Assembly: GCA_021234155.1 (NCBI GenBank)
Contig: JAJEKV010000005.1
Location: 7,618,216 to 7,682,215 of the forward strand
Source: Isoetes taiwanensis
Lineage: Eukaryota > Streptophyta > Lycopodiopsida > Isoetales > Isoetaceae
Direction of reading: 5' to 3'
Length of the DNA stretch: 64,000 nt
Positions 1-9,786 of this stretch are shown here, piece after piece. The position numbers were made by a program, and so were the translations under genes. Positions within the stretch are counted from its first letter, which is position 1. Every line of letters starts with the position of its first letter. The notes below the pieces were generated by a model, which worked only from the letters and a program-made list of their open reading frames with translations, had not been told where the DNA came from and searched no databases.

Positions 1-107
1 ATTTGCTTTCATATATTCATATTAATCTATACGTTGATTATTTTACTATCATACATCTGAATTATTCTGACTGTACATTTTTAGTAGATAGTTTAATATC
101 AAGAGCA

Positions 108-159
108 AAGGGTACATTAGGTGAAGGGCGAAGAGCCAAGAATCACCTAATGTACCTTT
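108..159 (+). other. Leader hairpin of copy A
   Basis: Arms 108-124 and 143-159 pair over 17 bases with one mismatch around the loop 'gggcgaagagcc'. The same hairpin occurs in B (8971-9022) and D (49008-49059), and a diverged version lies in E on the minus strand (52374-52426). It precedes a strong CAG|GTACGT motif at 211-219. Its role is unknown; a structured leader RNA is possible. Confidence 0.6.
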
Positions 160-210
160 TGGCCCTTGGGTCGTTACCGAGTCTATCGCTAACGTTCTCA
201 TGATTGGCTG

Positions 211-219
211 CAGGTACGT
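211..219 (+). promoter_or_regulatory. AG|GT splice-type motif in the leader
   Basis: 'ttggctgcag|gtacgtgg' matches both a 3' acceptor (pyrimidine-rich then CAG) and a strong plant donor (GTACGT). The block is unchanged in B (cag at 9073-9075) and D (49111-49113), and in E despite wide divergence around it. A second CAG|GTACGT lies at 485-493. Either a leader exon ends here, or this is a recursive (zero-length exon) splice site. Array units and C1 have 'actgcag|gtaacc' at the equivalent place. Confidence 0.45.
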
Positions 220-928
220 GGTGATTCTTCTCTTAATGTATCATTTTTGCTGTTATGGTGTTTTGCTGGTCGAAACGGATGTACTGGTCTATATATACTA
301 CATTGTATAATTACTGATTCAGCAGTAACTGAATACTCATAGTTTGGGCAATGCTTTGAACAGTCCCATGACAAAAATATTAAGTTGACGGGTAAGACTA
401 ATTTTACTCTTTGGTAAACATTGAACATGCTGAAATAACAGTCAAACATGGAGCATTTTTTGTAAGTAAAGCTCACACAGAATACAGGTACGTTTGCCTT
501 AAGTTATGCAGTGCATATTAGGATGTTTAAAAGGCGAATACATTAAGCCTTATTTTATAAGGATAATGTGCACTAGGGAATGAATGTCCTAATGATCTGA
601 ACATCCCAGAAAAAGTTAGGTTCCAAAGAAATGACTGGGTCGGTATACTCAACAAGAAAATGTCAATAGTTCTTTAACCTGTTATCCATAGATTGATGTA
701 CCAGACTCGGATCTATCTAGATCTTAGGATGGAATGATAAAACTATGGAGGGATTGACCAAAGTAGTATGATGTGCTAGTAGGATTGTTGTCCAGACTAG
801 TTATGTCCGGGTTTTTTTTAGACACTTCATTTCTCTAGTTTAACTGGAGTTGCATCATATCTATTGGTAATAACAGGAATGAACTATCGAATTGTATGTT
901 ATACTTACAAAATGGTATAACTCTTCAG

Positions 929-3555
929 GACGAGGAGGAGGCACAAGCGGACAATATTGAGTTTGTACCTCCAGTATGGAATAGAGACCTTGGACCGATT
1001 GGCTATGCTGCAAGCAGGATTACATGTCCAAGCTATGCCGTGCAGACGGTGTTATGTTGCATCAAAAACCACCAGGTACACATACAGCTACTCGAAAAGG
1101 AAGCGGCCAGGAAGCCCGAGGAATTATCTGCTATTTCCCATTTAGGCTTTAATGAATGGCTGGAGTTAGTTCGAAGACTTAATAAGCTTGGTGATGATTG
1201 GGACGAGATCAGCAAGCTCATATATATGATAGCTTGCCTACTAAAGTATATCACTGCACTATGGAAGAGGATAAGGCCAAAAATCAGTTCTTCAAAGGAG
1301 TGCTAGCTTTGGAAAAAGCCAATAAGATTAAAAAATCCAGCCTTAGCGATGTGATTATTCAAAAAACAGACACTTATATTGATCAGGATGATGAAGATGA
1401 CCCCTTTGGGGAATCGCTCCTTTCTGAACAGGATAAAATCGACATCAGTAAAAAAGGAGCCAGCAATGGTAATGGGGAGGATGACAAGGACTTTAGCTTC
1501 ACTTTACACAATTGTCACCTTTTTCCCATTATTTCAGAAAGACTGGTTGAAAGCCATGCCATATTCTGCAATCAAGGGATCTGGAGAACTAAGAACTTTG
1601 GGGCCTTAGCCCCCATTAGCCGGGCTTCATGGATCATGCTGGGAGGGATTACACCCGAACAAGAAAAAATGGCTAAAATAGCAGCAGAAAAGATGGAAAA
1701 AATAGTACACAAGGAATAGTTCAAACTGAAAATTGATCATCGGTTCTTTGATAAGAAATGTAACAAGGATACGTCCATATATGTAAGGCAGAAAGGACAC
1801 ATGGCATATTCCACAATTACAAGGGATCCTTTCTATATTAAAAGAGTATGGCGAAGCATGTGCCCATACTTTAAATGTGTATGTGAACCCAGGGTGAAGG
1901 GTAATGCTTGTAAGGACAACATGACCTGGATTGACCATGCAATCTGGTACATGTTTAATAATCTGGACTACATTTTCCCTGATATGTCAGTTGTTGCGCA
2001 AAGTTTATGAAGATCACTCTAAGGGACAGCATAATCGCATACATTTCGTATTTGGAAGTAAGAAACACACTTATTAGCATGACAATGATGCTGGCCACCA
2101 TGGTTACCGGGAACGGCGTTCCGAACGCCGTTCCGGTTCCGAACACGTTCCGGGGCATGCCACGTTCCGGGAACTTTTGTTCCCGTTCCAAATGTGCATG
2201 TTACCGGGAACGCCGTTCCGACAACGTTCCGGTAAGTTGGGAACCTTGTTCCCAACTATAAAATTTGTTTTGACCATTTTCTTCATCTTTTTTTTCTTAT
2301 TTTTCACTTTTACTTTTGCAAATTTCGATTTTGGTAGGTTGGATCCTCTGATATTTATTCGTAACAGGGCAGAAAACCCTTCTCCTTCCTCTCGTTTTGT
2401 TTCCGCCTGAGTGGCCGCCATACACAGAACAACTCGATGTGGTTTCGGTCAGCTCAGCAGAGGAGGAGAAGCAAGCAGCAACGCAGCCCTTCCAGTTCCA
2501 GTCAGACTCCAGAGATTAGGTAGAGAGAAAGCAAAACGCCCCTTCTTTCCTTCTTCTTCATTAGAATAGGTAGTAAATGTCTGTATCATTGTTGAAACCC
2601 AGCCAACCAGCCAGGGAGAACTGAAGTTCCATTTGCTGCCACATAACAATACATTGATTGAATCATTCTTCAGGTATGTTCTTCTGCATTTATTTATTTC
2701 ATTCATACTCATAGAGCTGAAGCAAAACTAGCATTTGATTGATTTTCGTGCATTTGTTTTGTTTATTGCTCTTTAGTTAAATAGAAGAAGAAGCAGAGCA
2801 CAGACCTCCCATGCCAAAGAGAGCCAAGTTTAAGCATGATGCATCTAAATGGTGGGATGAAGTGGATCTTGTTGGTGTTCCACCTACAACTGGTGGTGCC
2901 AGGAAGTGGTGTTGAAGATATTGCAAGAAAGTGGTGTTTTTATGTTTATTTATAAGAATATGTAATACGGTAAGCCTTATTTTCATTTGGCCATTATTAT
3001 ACATCACCCTTTGACATTTTAAACTTGAAAACTAGTTCAATAGGTTAATTAGATCATGGGAACACCAAATCCATTTTCAAAATTTATTTTTTCCAAAGTT
3101 GGATGTTCCCGTTCCGAAGTGTTCCGGTTCCGGTTCCGGTTCCGAAATTTGGGGTGCTGTTCCGGTTCCCGTTCCGGTTCCGGGTAACCATGCTGGCCAC
3201 AGACCCATGGGCAGACCTGAAAATTGGCTTCCCTGTGTGTAAAATGGCAACTATATGCGAGAAAAGCATAAAACCAAAATCATTTATGAAAGATATGGAG
3301 GCTGGTTCCAGTAATGTTGCGGAAAGAAAATCAAAGCAGTTTAAACCCAGAACACCTTCGTATGGAACAGTTGCAGGTTATGCTCCACCTCGTATCATGG
3401 TGTTACCTGGACAAAGTGGCTCTAGTATGGCCGATAACTCCAACATTGAGCAGATTGGTACTCCAAGTGCCATGGGTGGCTCAGTCTCAAAGCAAGGACA
3501 AGAGTCAAAAGTTAGAGATGGGGATGATGTCATCCAGCAGCTTAAATATGACAAA
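929..3555 (+). pseudogene. ORF1 of copy A (broken)
   Basis: The exon begins after 'ctcttcag' at 929, by homology with B and C1, where an acceptor sits at the matching place. The encoded protein is the element's ORF1, of unknown function. It has an acidic middle region (DQDDEDD) and a cysteine cluster (CPYFKCVC) followed by WIDHAIWYMFNNLD, both conserved in distant copy C1 (CPYFKCKC, WIDQGIWYLLNHLD), so a zinc-binding or nucleic-acid-binding role is plausible but not shown. Damage: a 7-base deletion near 1219 relative to B, an in-frame TAG at 1717-1719 shared with B, a frame change at 2007 where the next frame opens on an overlapping ATGA, and the hAT-like insertion 2099-3192. The C-terminal part (3193-3555) is rich in S, G, P and K. 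Confidence 0.7.
2099..3192 (+). mobile_element. Non-autonomous hAT-like DNA transposon
   Basis: Copy B is uninterrupted here, which gives exact borders. The 8-base target duplication 'ctggccac' lies at 2091-2098 and 3193-3200. The termini are inverted repeats, 'catggttacc' at the left and 'ggtaaccatg' at the right. Both ends carry many subterminal copies of 'gttccg' and 'cgttcc' in both orientations, as is usual for hAT elements. Inside, near 2813-2945, is a short reading frame starting MPKRAKFKHDASKWWDEV with a later W-C-x2-Y-C pattern that recalls an N-terminal BED zinc finger, but it is stopped by TGA where a second Cys is expected. No transposase catalytic domain remains. The element inserted after A and B separated, because B has the empty site. 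Confidence 0.85.
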
Positions 3556-3752
3556 TAAGCACTGGTACCGTCATTTACAATAACTTTTTCCTAATACAAT
3601 TTTGTTACTCTTTGATGACATCTTATATTATAAAGTTTTAGCGTATGTCATGAAGAAAACCCTAATTTGGATGATTGAGATCATCTGATTGCATCTGAAG
3701 ACCGTGATTTATCGCACATCTTCCCACCACCATGATTGGCCATGCTCTAATG

Positions 3753-5470
3753 ACCGAAGAGGAAAGGGAAAAGAGGGAGGAGAAAGGGGCAAAGTGAAAG
3801 GCAAAAAGGCACGGGTAAAAGGGAAAATGAAATGGAAAAGAGCACGAGAAAGGGAAAGGAAAAGAAACGGAGAAAGAAAGAAAAAAAAGACACTACGAAA
3901 AGGAGAAGAGGGAAAGGGTGAGGACAAGAGTAAAAGGGAAGGGAAAAAGGGGATGAGGAAAAGGGTAGAGAGAAGGGAAGGGAAAAGGAAAAGGGAAAAG
4001 GAAAGGAAAAGGGAAAGGGAAAAAAAGAGGAGGAGAGGGAGCGAAAAGGGACAGTGGGAAAGTGGAAGAGGAAAAAGGCGGAGAAAGGAGAAAAAAGGAC
4101 ACGAAAAAAAAGAAAAGAGAAAAAAGGAGAGGAGAAGGGATGGAAAGGGAAAAAGGAAAAAGGGAGGGGAGGGGGAAAAGGGAAAAAGGGCATGGGGGAA
4201 AGAGGAAGAGAAAAGAAAGAAAAGAGAAGAGGAAAAAAGGAAGAGAGAAAGGAGGAAGGAAAGGGGAAAAGGGAAAAGGGAAAAAGAAAAGACCAAAGAA
4301 GGGAGGAAAGGGAAAGAAAAAGACTACGAGAAAAAGGGAAGAGAGAAAGTAAAGGGAAGGAAGAAATGGCACTGTAAAAAGGGGGAGAGAAATAAAGGGA
4401 AGGGAAAAAAGACATGAGAACAAAGAAAGGAAAAAGAAAAGAAAAAGGAGGCAGAAGAGAGGGAAATGGAAGGGAAAAAGGGCACGAAAACAAGCGAAAG
4501 AGATAAAGGGTCGGGAGAGGAGAAAAATGGAAGGGAAAAAGGCCATTGGTAAAAAAGAAAGGAAAAACAAAAAGGGGAAGAGGGAAAGTGAAGCGAAGGG
4601 GATGGGATGGGAGGAAAGGAAACTAAAAAAAGGTAAAAGGAAAAAAGGAATGTGAAAAGGGGAGGGGGAAAAAAGGGAAGGGAGAGATAGAAAAAGAGAA
4701 AGCGAGAAGGGGGAAAATGGAAAAGGCAAACGTGAAAAAGGGAAACAAGGCAAAAGGAAAAAAAGGGGGGTAAAATGGAAAAATAAAAAGTGGAGGTGAA
4801 CGAACAGGAAGAGCAAAATAGAAAAAGAAAAAGAGAAGGAAAAAGGGGAAAAGGAGGGGGAGGAGGGAAAAGGTGAAGAAAGGGGAAAAAAGGAGCGAAA
4901 AAGAACATGGAAAAATAGGAAGAAAAGGGACACGGCAAAAAAGGAAAGGGTGATAAAAGGGAAAAACCGAAGGAAAAATGGACATGGAAAAAGGGAAAGG
5001 GAAAGCGGGAAAAGTAAAAAGGAGGGGGGAAAGGAAGGAAAAAGGGGCACTAGAAAAAAGGGAAGACGGAAGGGCTGGGTAAACGAGGAAAAGGGAAGGG
5101 AAAAAAGGGAAAAAGAAAAGATGGGGAGAAAGAAAGGGAAAAGAAAAAGGAAAGGGGAAAGGGGGAAGGAAAACTTAGAAAAAATGGCATGAGAAAAGGG
5201 GGAAGAGGGAAATGGGAAAAGGGAGGGGGGGAAGGGCACAGGGAAAGCAAAAAAAGGGCAACCACAAATTGGAGAAAGGGAAGGGGAAAATAGAAAAGGA
5301 AAAATGGGAAAGCAGAAAACAGAAAAGGGAAATAGGAATGGAATAATGGAAAAAGAAAAAGGTATATTGGAAAATGTAAAAAGGAAAGAGGGGCAAGGGG
5401 AAAATAGAAAAAAAAAATAGTACACAAAAGCAAAAGGAAAATGGGAAAGGTAAGGGGAAGTGGAAAATGT
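3753..5470 (+). repeat. 1.7-kb homopurine (A/G) tract, copy A
   Basis: About 1.7 kb is almost pure A and G on the plus strand in irregular GGGAAAAAG-like words, with rare pyrimidines. It lies between ORF1 and the RT exon. Because TAA, TAG and TGA are avoided on the pyrimidine strand, long antisense frames of F/L/S/P appear (up to 542 codons), and the plus strand gives K/R/E/G frames; these are composition artefacts, not genes. Copy B has the same tract with many small length changes; copy C1 lacks it. Mirror-symmetric homopurine DNA of this length could form triplex (H-DNA) and stall polymerases. Confidence 0.9.
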
Positions 5471-5554
5471 GGTCAAATGCTCTTGATTATCTAATTTTAA
5501 AAATGTGAATCCATTTAACAATTGCTCCAGTATATCATTTACTGTTCCTAGCTA

Positions 5555-5583
5555 TGCCCAGCAACGCTGGGCACCTTAACTAG
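5555..5583 (+). other. Helitron-like 3' terminus in copy A
   Basis: A perfect 8-base stem 'tgcccagc' / 'gctgggca' with loop 'aac' is followed six bases later by CTAG (5580-5583) and then T. This is the known Helitron 3' end (hairpin, short spacer, CTRR, insertion before T). It lies about 85 bases after the homopurine tract, so the tract may have come in on a Helitron. I did not find a convincing TC 5' end; candidates lie between 3560 and 3750. Copy B has the identical structure. Confidence 0.55.
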
Positions 5584-5833
5584 TTTTATATAATGACTTG
5601 AGTCATTGTATGATTCAGACAATAGTATATTTTGAATGGTCTTTCTAAGTTATGAAAGCACCTATTGACAAACTAAGCTGACATGCCATTGTCCATGTCA
5701 TGCTATTACCTAATGCTACTCCAGTTTGGAATTTAAAAAAAAAAGGGTGTATAGACCTATACAAGTTGACCACGACGCCAATCAGATATTACGATATTTA
5801 TCTCTAAATAATGTAATGTTTGTTTATATACAG

Positions 5834-7865
5834 ATCGCTAGGGTAATTACCAAGGATTGCCAGGGCAGATCTCATATGCTGGAGAATAAAGAAAAAAGCA
5901 AACGAAAAGTAGTACATTGTTTCTTTCTGTCCAAAGTAATGGACAAGATCTGCATTCCAAAAATAGTACACAGACATATGACTAAATGCCTGGGGGAAGT
6001 AGGAGAGCAGATTATGAATCTGACCATGTTCTCATGGAGATACACCGAAAGCTTGAAAGAAATATGCTACAAACCATATTATATTTTTGCACAAGATTCG
6101 GAGGCAATATGCCCATGCAGTAACCCAAGTCTAAAAGAGTTTATAGATCCCAAGATTGGGCACATCAGAACTACGGATCTCAAAATTGTTAAATGCAAAA
6201 ATCTTAGAAACCTTTTTAGTAAAGGACTTGGGCACATACCAGACAAACCATTAATACGGAGAGATCTAAAAGTAGAATTGAGAAAGGTATGCGATTCTAT
6301 CTTTGAGTGGCACAAATACCAGTTCTCTGATATAAGTGAAAGTGACAAGATTGAAGTGATTAATGGGATACTTGAGCAAGCTGGCTCTGAAATTAAAGAG
6401 GCATGTGATTCAAGCATGGCTATAAGATTTCCACTAAATGACCCCGTAGTCATAAAGAATATCGAATGGCTGACGAAGAACCTCTACATATCCGGGGTTG
6501 ATAAGGCATCCAATAACCCGTCCTTTATATGCCCATGTCACATAAAAGACATGGCCTTTAAAAGGCTTGGCAGTGGGGATTTTATGCTGTTAGGAAGTGA
6601 AAAGGAAAACCTATTGAGGGACCTCAATAAGATAATAGAAGAGTATATCAAAGGCATTCCGGAAGAACCCGGTAAATTACCATACCTTTTAGGCTTATTT
6701 AAAGCCCACAAATCTGAGTATAGATGGATAACTAATGCCCATGGCACCGTGTATACTGAATTGGCAGAGATTATTACAGTAGTACTTAATGAAATACTGA
6801 ACTTATGGCCTGAAATATCAAAAGACATATGTGCTAATATCAGCACTTTTGTGGGTAGTAAATTAAATGTCAACTGGATTGTTAATTCAATATATGATGT
6901 GACAATTAATTTACCCACGAGAATTGAGGAGGTGTTTGTAGCAGACATCACAAAATGTTATGAGAGCATACCCTTGCTTGGGGATCATGGTATTTGCAGT
7001 ACCAGTGAAATGGTAATCAATGCTGCCTGGAACTATATGAAGAACAAAAATAAAAATTATGAGCTATGGATAAAACACTCCAGCGGGGGTAAGGTGACAA
7101 CTAAATGGTTTAAAACAGCCCCAAAGGGAAAGTGTTGGTCCATGATGAGCAGGAAAAAGTTTACTATGATAAAGAACTGGCTGTTAGCAAATTGCTATGT
7201 CCAAATGGGGAAAGGGATTTGGCAGCAAATCAGGGGTATACCAATGGGATTTGCATGCAGTCTTAATTGGTGCAATATCTACCTTGCATGGTTTGAATTG
7301 GAATTCATTAGAAACTTAGCAAGGCAAGGAAGATTTGAAGAGATTAAGAAATTTAAACATGTGTCCCAACATTAAGAGATTCCTTAGTAAGGATGGACTG
7401 GAGAATAAGCAAGATTTACAAATATATGACCTTAACATATTGGACATTAAAGAAGAAACATGATACAAGGAATTGGCTCCAGGAATACAATTTGGTAACC
7501 AAGCAAACTTCCTTAATATGACAATACAGGTTTTTGACAGAGCTTTAGGCTTATTTCAAACAGTGAAATATGATAAAAGAATCGCGCTACCTTTTGACTC
7601 TATTAGATTTGTACATGCATACAGTTGCAGACTATACTTCCAGGCTAGGAATGTGGTCATTTCACAGATTATGCCATGTCTATATGTAAACACTAACCCA
7701 AGTAAAGCTGCAAAGGATATTATGGACTTGATTCAACAGTTCGTGTCCAATGGATTTGATGAAGGAGGGATGAAGAAGAGAATTATCAAATATATCAAAG
7801 CCAGTGATTTCCCTGGGATCAAATTTGACGCCAATGCCTTAATACAAATGATCAAGGAATACTAG
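5834..7865 (+). pseudogene. Reverse transcriptase of copy A, catalytic box deleted
   Basis: The RT exon begins after 'gtttatatacag' at 5834, matching the acceptor of the C1 RT exon. The open frame runs to 7375. The N-terminal part has conserved CPCSNP, GHIRTTDLKI and NNPSFICPCH segments, all matched in C1, followed by LPYLLGLFKAHK, motif A (VADITKCYESIPL, near 6940) and motif B (GIPMGFACS, near 7235). Motif C is absent: 35 bases carrying YMDD are missing at 7364/7365, with 'tgt' microhomology at both deletion ends, and the frame shifts so the protein ends FKHVSQH. A further TGA follows near 7460, after which the C-terminal region (7473-7865) is intact. The FKAHK, GIPMG and YMDD spacing fits Penelope-like or related RTs. 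It cannot be active. Confidence 0.85.
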
Positions 7866-7956
7866 AGGTACGCCTAAAATGTTATTAAGTATCTGGAAAT
7901 GATTTCGTGTTATAATAGTACATGAAGCAATATGGAGCAAACTATAGGGTTGTAAA

Positions 7957-8004
7957 AGACCCCTACTGTAACAAGTAGGGGTCTGCTCACCCTATCAGTT
8001 ACGG
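7957..8004 (+). ncRNA. 5'-terminal H-type pseudoknot, copy B
   Basis: Stem 1 pairs 'agacccct' (7957-7964) with 'aggggtct' (7977-7984). Stem 2 pairs 'ctgtaac' (7966-7972) with 'gttacgg' (7998-8004, one G-U pair). The order S1a, S2a, S1b, S2b is a pseudoknot. Fragment D has the same sequence (47992-48039). The array units and C2 show the same topology with different stem sequences. An alternative long pairing of the first 17 bases 'ggttgtaaaagacccct' with a later 'aggggtcctttataacc' (two mismatches) would exclude stem 1. Function is unknown. Confidence 0.6.
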
Positions 8005-8461
8005 TATAAAATGATCTCATTCTATTTGAGTAAAAACAGGGGTCCTTTATAACCTTACGGCAGGAGGTAGGGTTTTTTTTGTAATCTGAATAGACATTTT
8101 CTTTAAACGTGATGTGGCAAATAAATGGTAAAAGAGCCACACATACATGATTCTAAGTATGCGTACCAAGAATGACTGGTAATACATCTAAAAATATAGT
8201 CCAGTCTACACTATGCAAAAAATAATATGCAGGCTTAATTATTTCTTATTTCCATACTTTAATGGTGATCAGGGGTGAAAAAGCCCCCCCTAGATGACGA
8301 GAAATGAAATTACTAGGACTGGATTAGACGGCCGGTGAAATTTATGACGCTTTAAGGTTCCTCGACCTAAAACAAAGATGGCGATCCTCGAGTTGATAAA
8401 CGACTTGGCGTATCACGTGATGACCAAAAATATCCTCTAAGATTGTGGCGGTAATTGAGTC

Positions 8462-8778
8462 ATGGGTTTTAACTCGATGGTCGGACCGATAGCCATAGCT
8501 CGAGGATGAGTTTACACCAGACGTAGAGACGGAGAGGGAGCTTCTCTGGTACAAAAATTCTGAAAAACTTGAACAATTAAGTATGAATAGGAGGAGGGGA
8601 TCGGAGCTTTGACTCTAAAAGAAGTTTTGATGATAGCAGGGGTGGATACAATGCTAAAAGAGGCGGAGGATCTAACCGAAACCCAGGGGGTTATTTCAGG
8701 AACAGCAATAAAGAGCAATATGTTCCTGAGACACAACAAAATGAGGATGATATTGATTCAGAAAACGAAGATCTACAG
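8462..8778 (+). pseudogene. Exon 1 of copy B (RGG-rich, frameshifted)
   Basis: Equivalent to the open exon 1 of fragment D (48495-48815). It encodes an acidic start (SSEDEFTPDVETEREL), then a Gly/Arg-rich stretch with RRGG and KRGG motifs typical of RNA-binding RGG boxes, then an acidic end (DDIDSENEDLQ). The exon ends CAG|GTAAAA. In copy B the frame is broken by several small indels, most at positions where D has CAG or CTG, so they may be sequencing errors. Splicing to the ORF1 exon at 9787 keeps frame (DLQ joined to DEEEAQ). Confidence 0.6.
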
Positions 8779-9786
8779 GTAAAAATGTATCAATTTTTTC
8801 AGGGATTCAGTTATATGAATTACCAAAAAAAATGCATAAAGGAGCAGATTACAGGCTGGATGGATTTGCTTTCATATATTCATATTAATCTATATGTTGA
8901 TTATTTTACTATCATACATCTGAATTATTCTGACTGTACATTTTTAGTAGATAGTTTAATATCAAGAGCAAAGGGTACATTAGGTGAAGGGCGAAGAGCC
9001 AAGAATCACCTAATGTACCTTTTGTTTTTGGGTCGCTAATGAAGTCTATCGCTAACGTTCTCATGATTGGCTGCAGGTACGTGTGATTCTTCTCTTAATG
9101 TATCATCTTTGCTGTTATGGTGTTTTGCTGGTCGAAACGGATGTACTGGTCTATATATACTACATTGTATAATTACTGATTCAGCAGTAACTAAATACTC
9201 ATAGTTTGGGCAATGCTTTGAACAGTCCCATGACAAAAATATTAAGTTGACGGGTAAGACTAATTTTACTCTTTGGTAAACATTGAACATGCTGAAATAA
9301 CAGTCAAACATGGAGCATTTTTTGTAAGTAAAGCTCACACAGAATACAGGTACGTTTGCCTTAAGTTATGCAGTGCATATTAGGATGTTTAAAAGGCGAA
9401 TACATTAAGCCTTATTTTATAAGGATAATGTGCACTAGGGAATGTCCTAATGATCTGAACATCCCAGAAAAAGTTAGGTTCCAAAGACATGACTGGGTCG
9501 GTAGACTCAACAAGAAAATGTCAATAGTTCTTTAACCTGTTATCCATAGATTGATGTACCGCATTAATGGATCTATCTAGATCTTAGGATGGAATGATAA
9601 AACTATGGAGGGATTGACCAAAGTAGTATGATGTGCTAGTAGGATTGTTGTCCGCACTAGTTATGTCCGGTTTTTTTAGACACTTCATTTCTCTAGTTTA
9701 ACTGGAGTTGCATCATATCTATTGGTAATAACAGGAATGAACTATCGAATTGTATGTTATACTTACAAAATGGTATAACTCTTCAG
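8779..9786 (+). other. Leader intron of copy B
   Basis: Predicted intron of 1008 bases from CAG|GTAAAA to CTTCAG|GACGAG, phase 0. It contains the leader hairpin (8971-9022) and two CAG|GTACGT motifs (9073 and about 9348). No coding frame is supported here; a short frame at 8785-9039 is read-through of the intron. An intron inside a retroelement implies that full-length unspliced RNA is the template or that the intron is kept for regulation. Confidence 0.55.

Larger units (their letters stand above)
1..7948 (+). mobile_element. RT retroelement copy A (subfamily 1), 5' end outside window
   Basis: Window base 1 matches base 8864 of copy B, so about 915 bases of 5' end lie outside. The order is leader intron, ORF1 exon, homopurine tract, RT exon and a short 3' UTR. 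The 3' end is fixed by comparison with copy B: both share sequence up to 'gcaaactatagg'. In A the next bases are the 5' start of copy B, while in B they are unrelated DNA. A and B are nearly identical apart from indels. A alone carries an hAT-like insertion (2099-3192), a 7-base deletion in ORF1 near 1219 and a 35-base deletion that removes the RT catalytic box. I see no LTRs, integrase, RNase H or GIY-YIG domain. Assignment to Penelope-like or related elements is inference from the RT motifs and head-to-tail arrangement. Confidence 0.8.

Noticed and set aside
2019-2255. Short frames in 2000-2420 on both strands (for example MGTRFPTYRNVV)
   Set aside because: They fall in the subterminal repeats of the hAT-like element.
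3689-4417. Lys/Arg/Glu/Gly-rich plus-strand frames in the purine tract
   Set aside because: Same cause; no domain and no conservation beyond base composition.
7949-8110. Hammerhead ribozyme at the 5' end, as in known Penelope-like elements
   Set aside because: I found no CUGAUGA and GAAA core with the right stems; 'atgatctca...tgagtaaaaac' is only a loose resemblance. A covariance search would decide.
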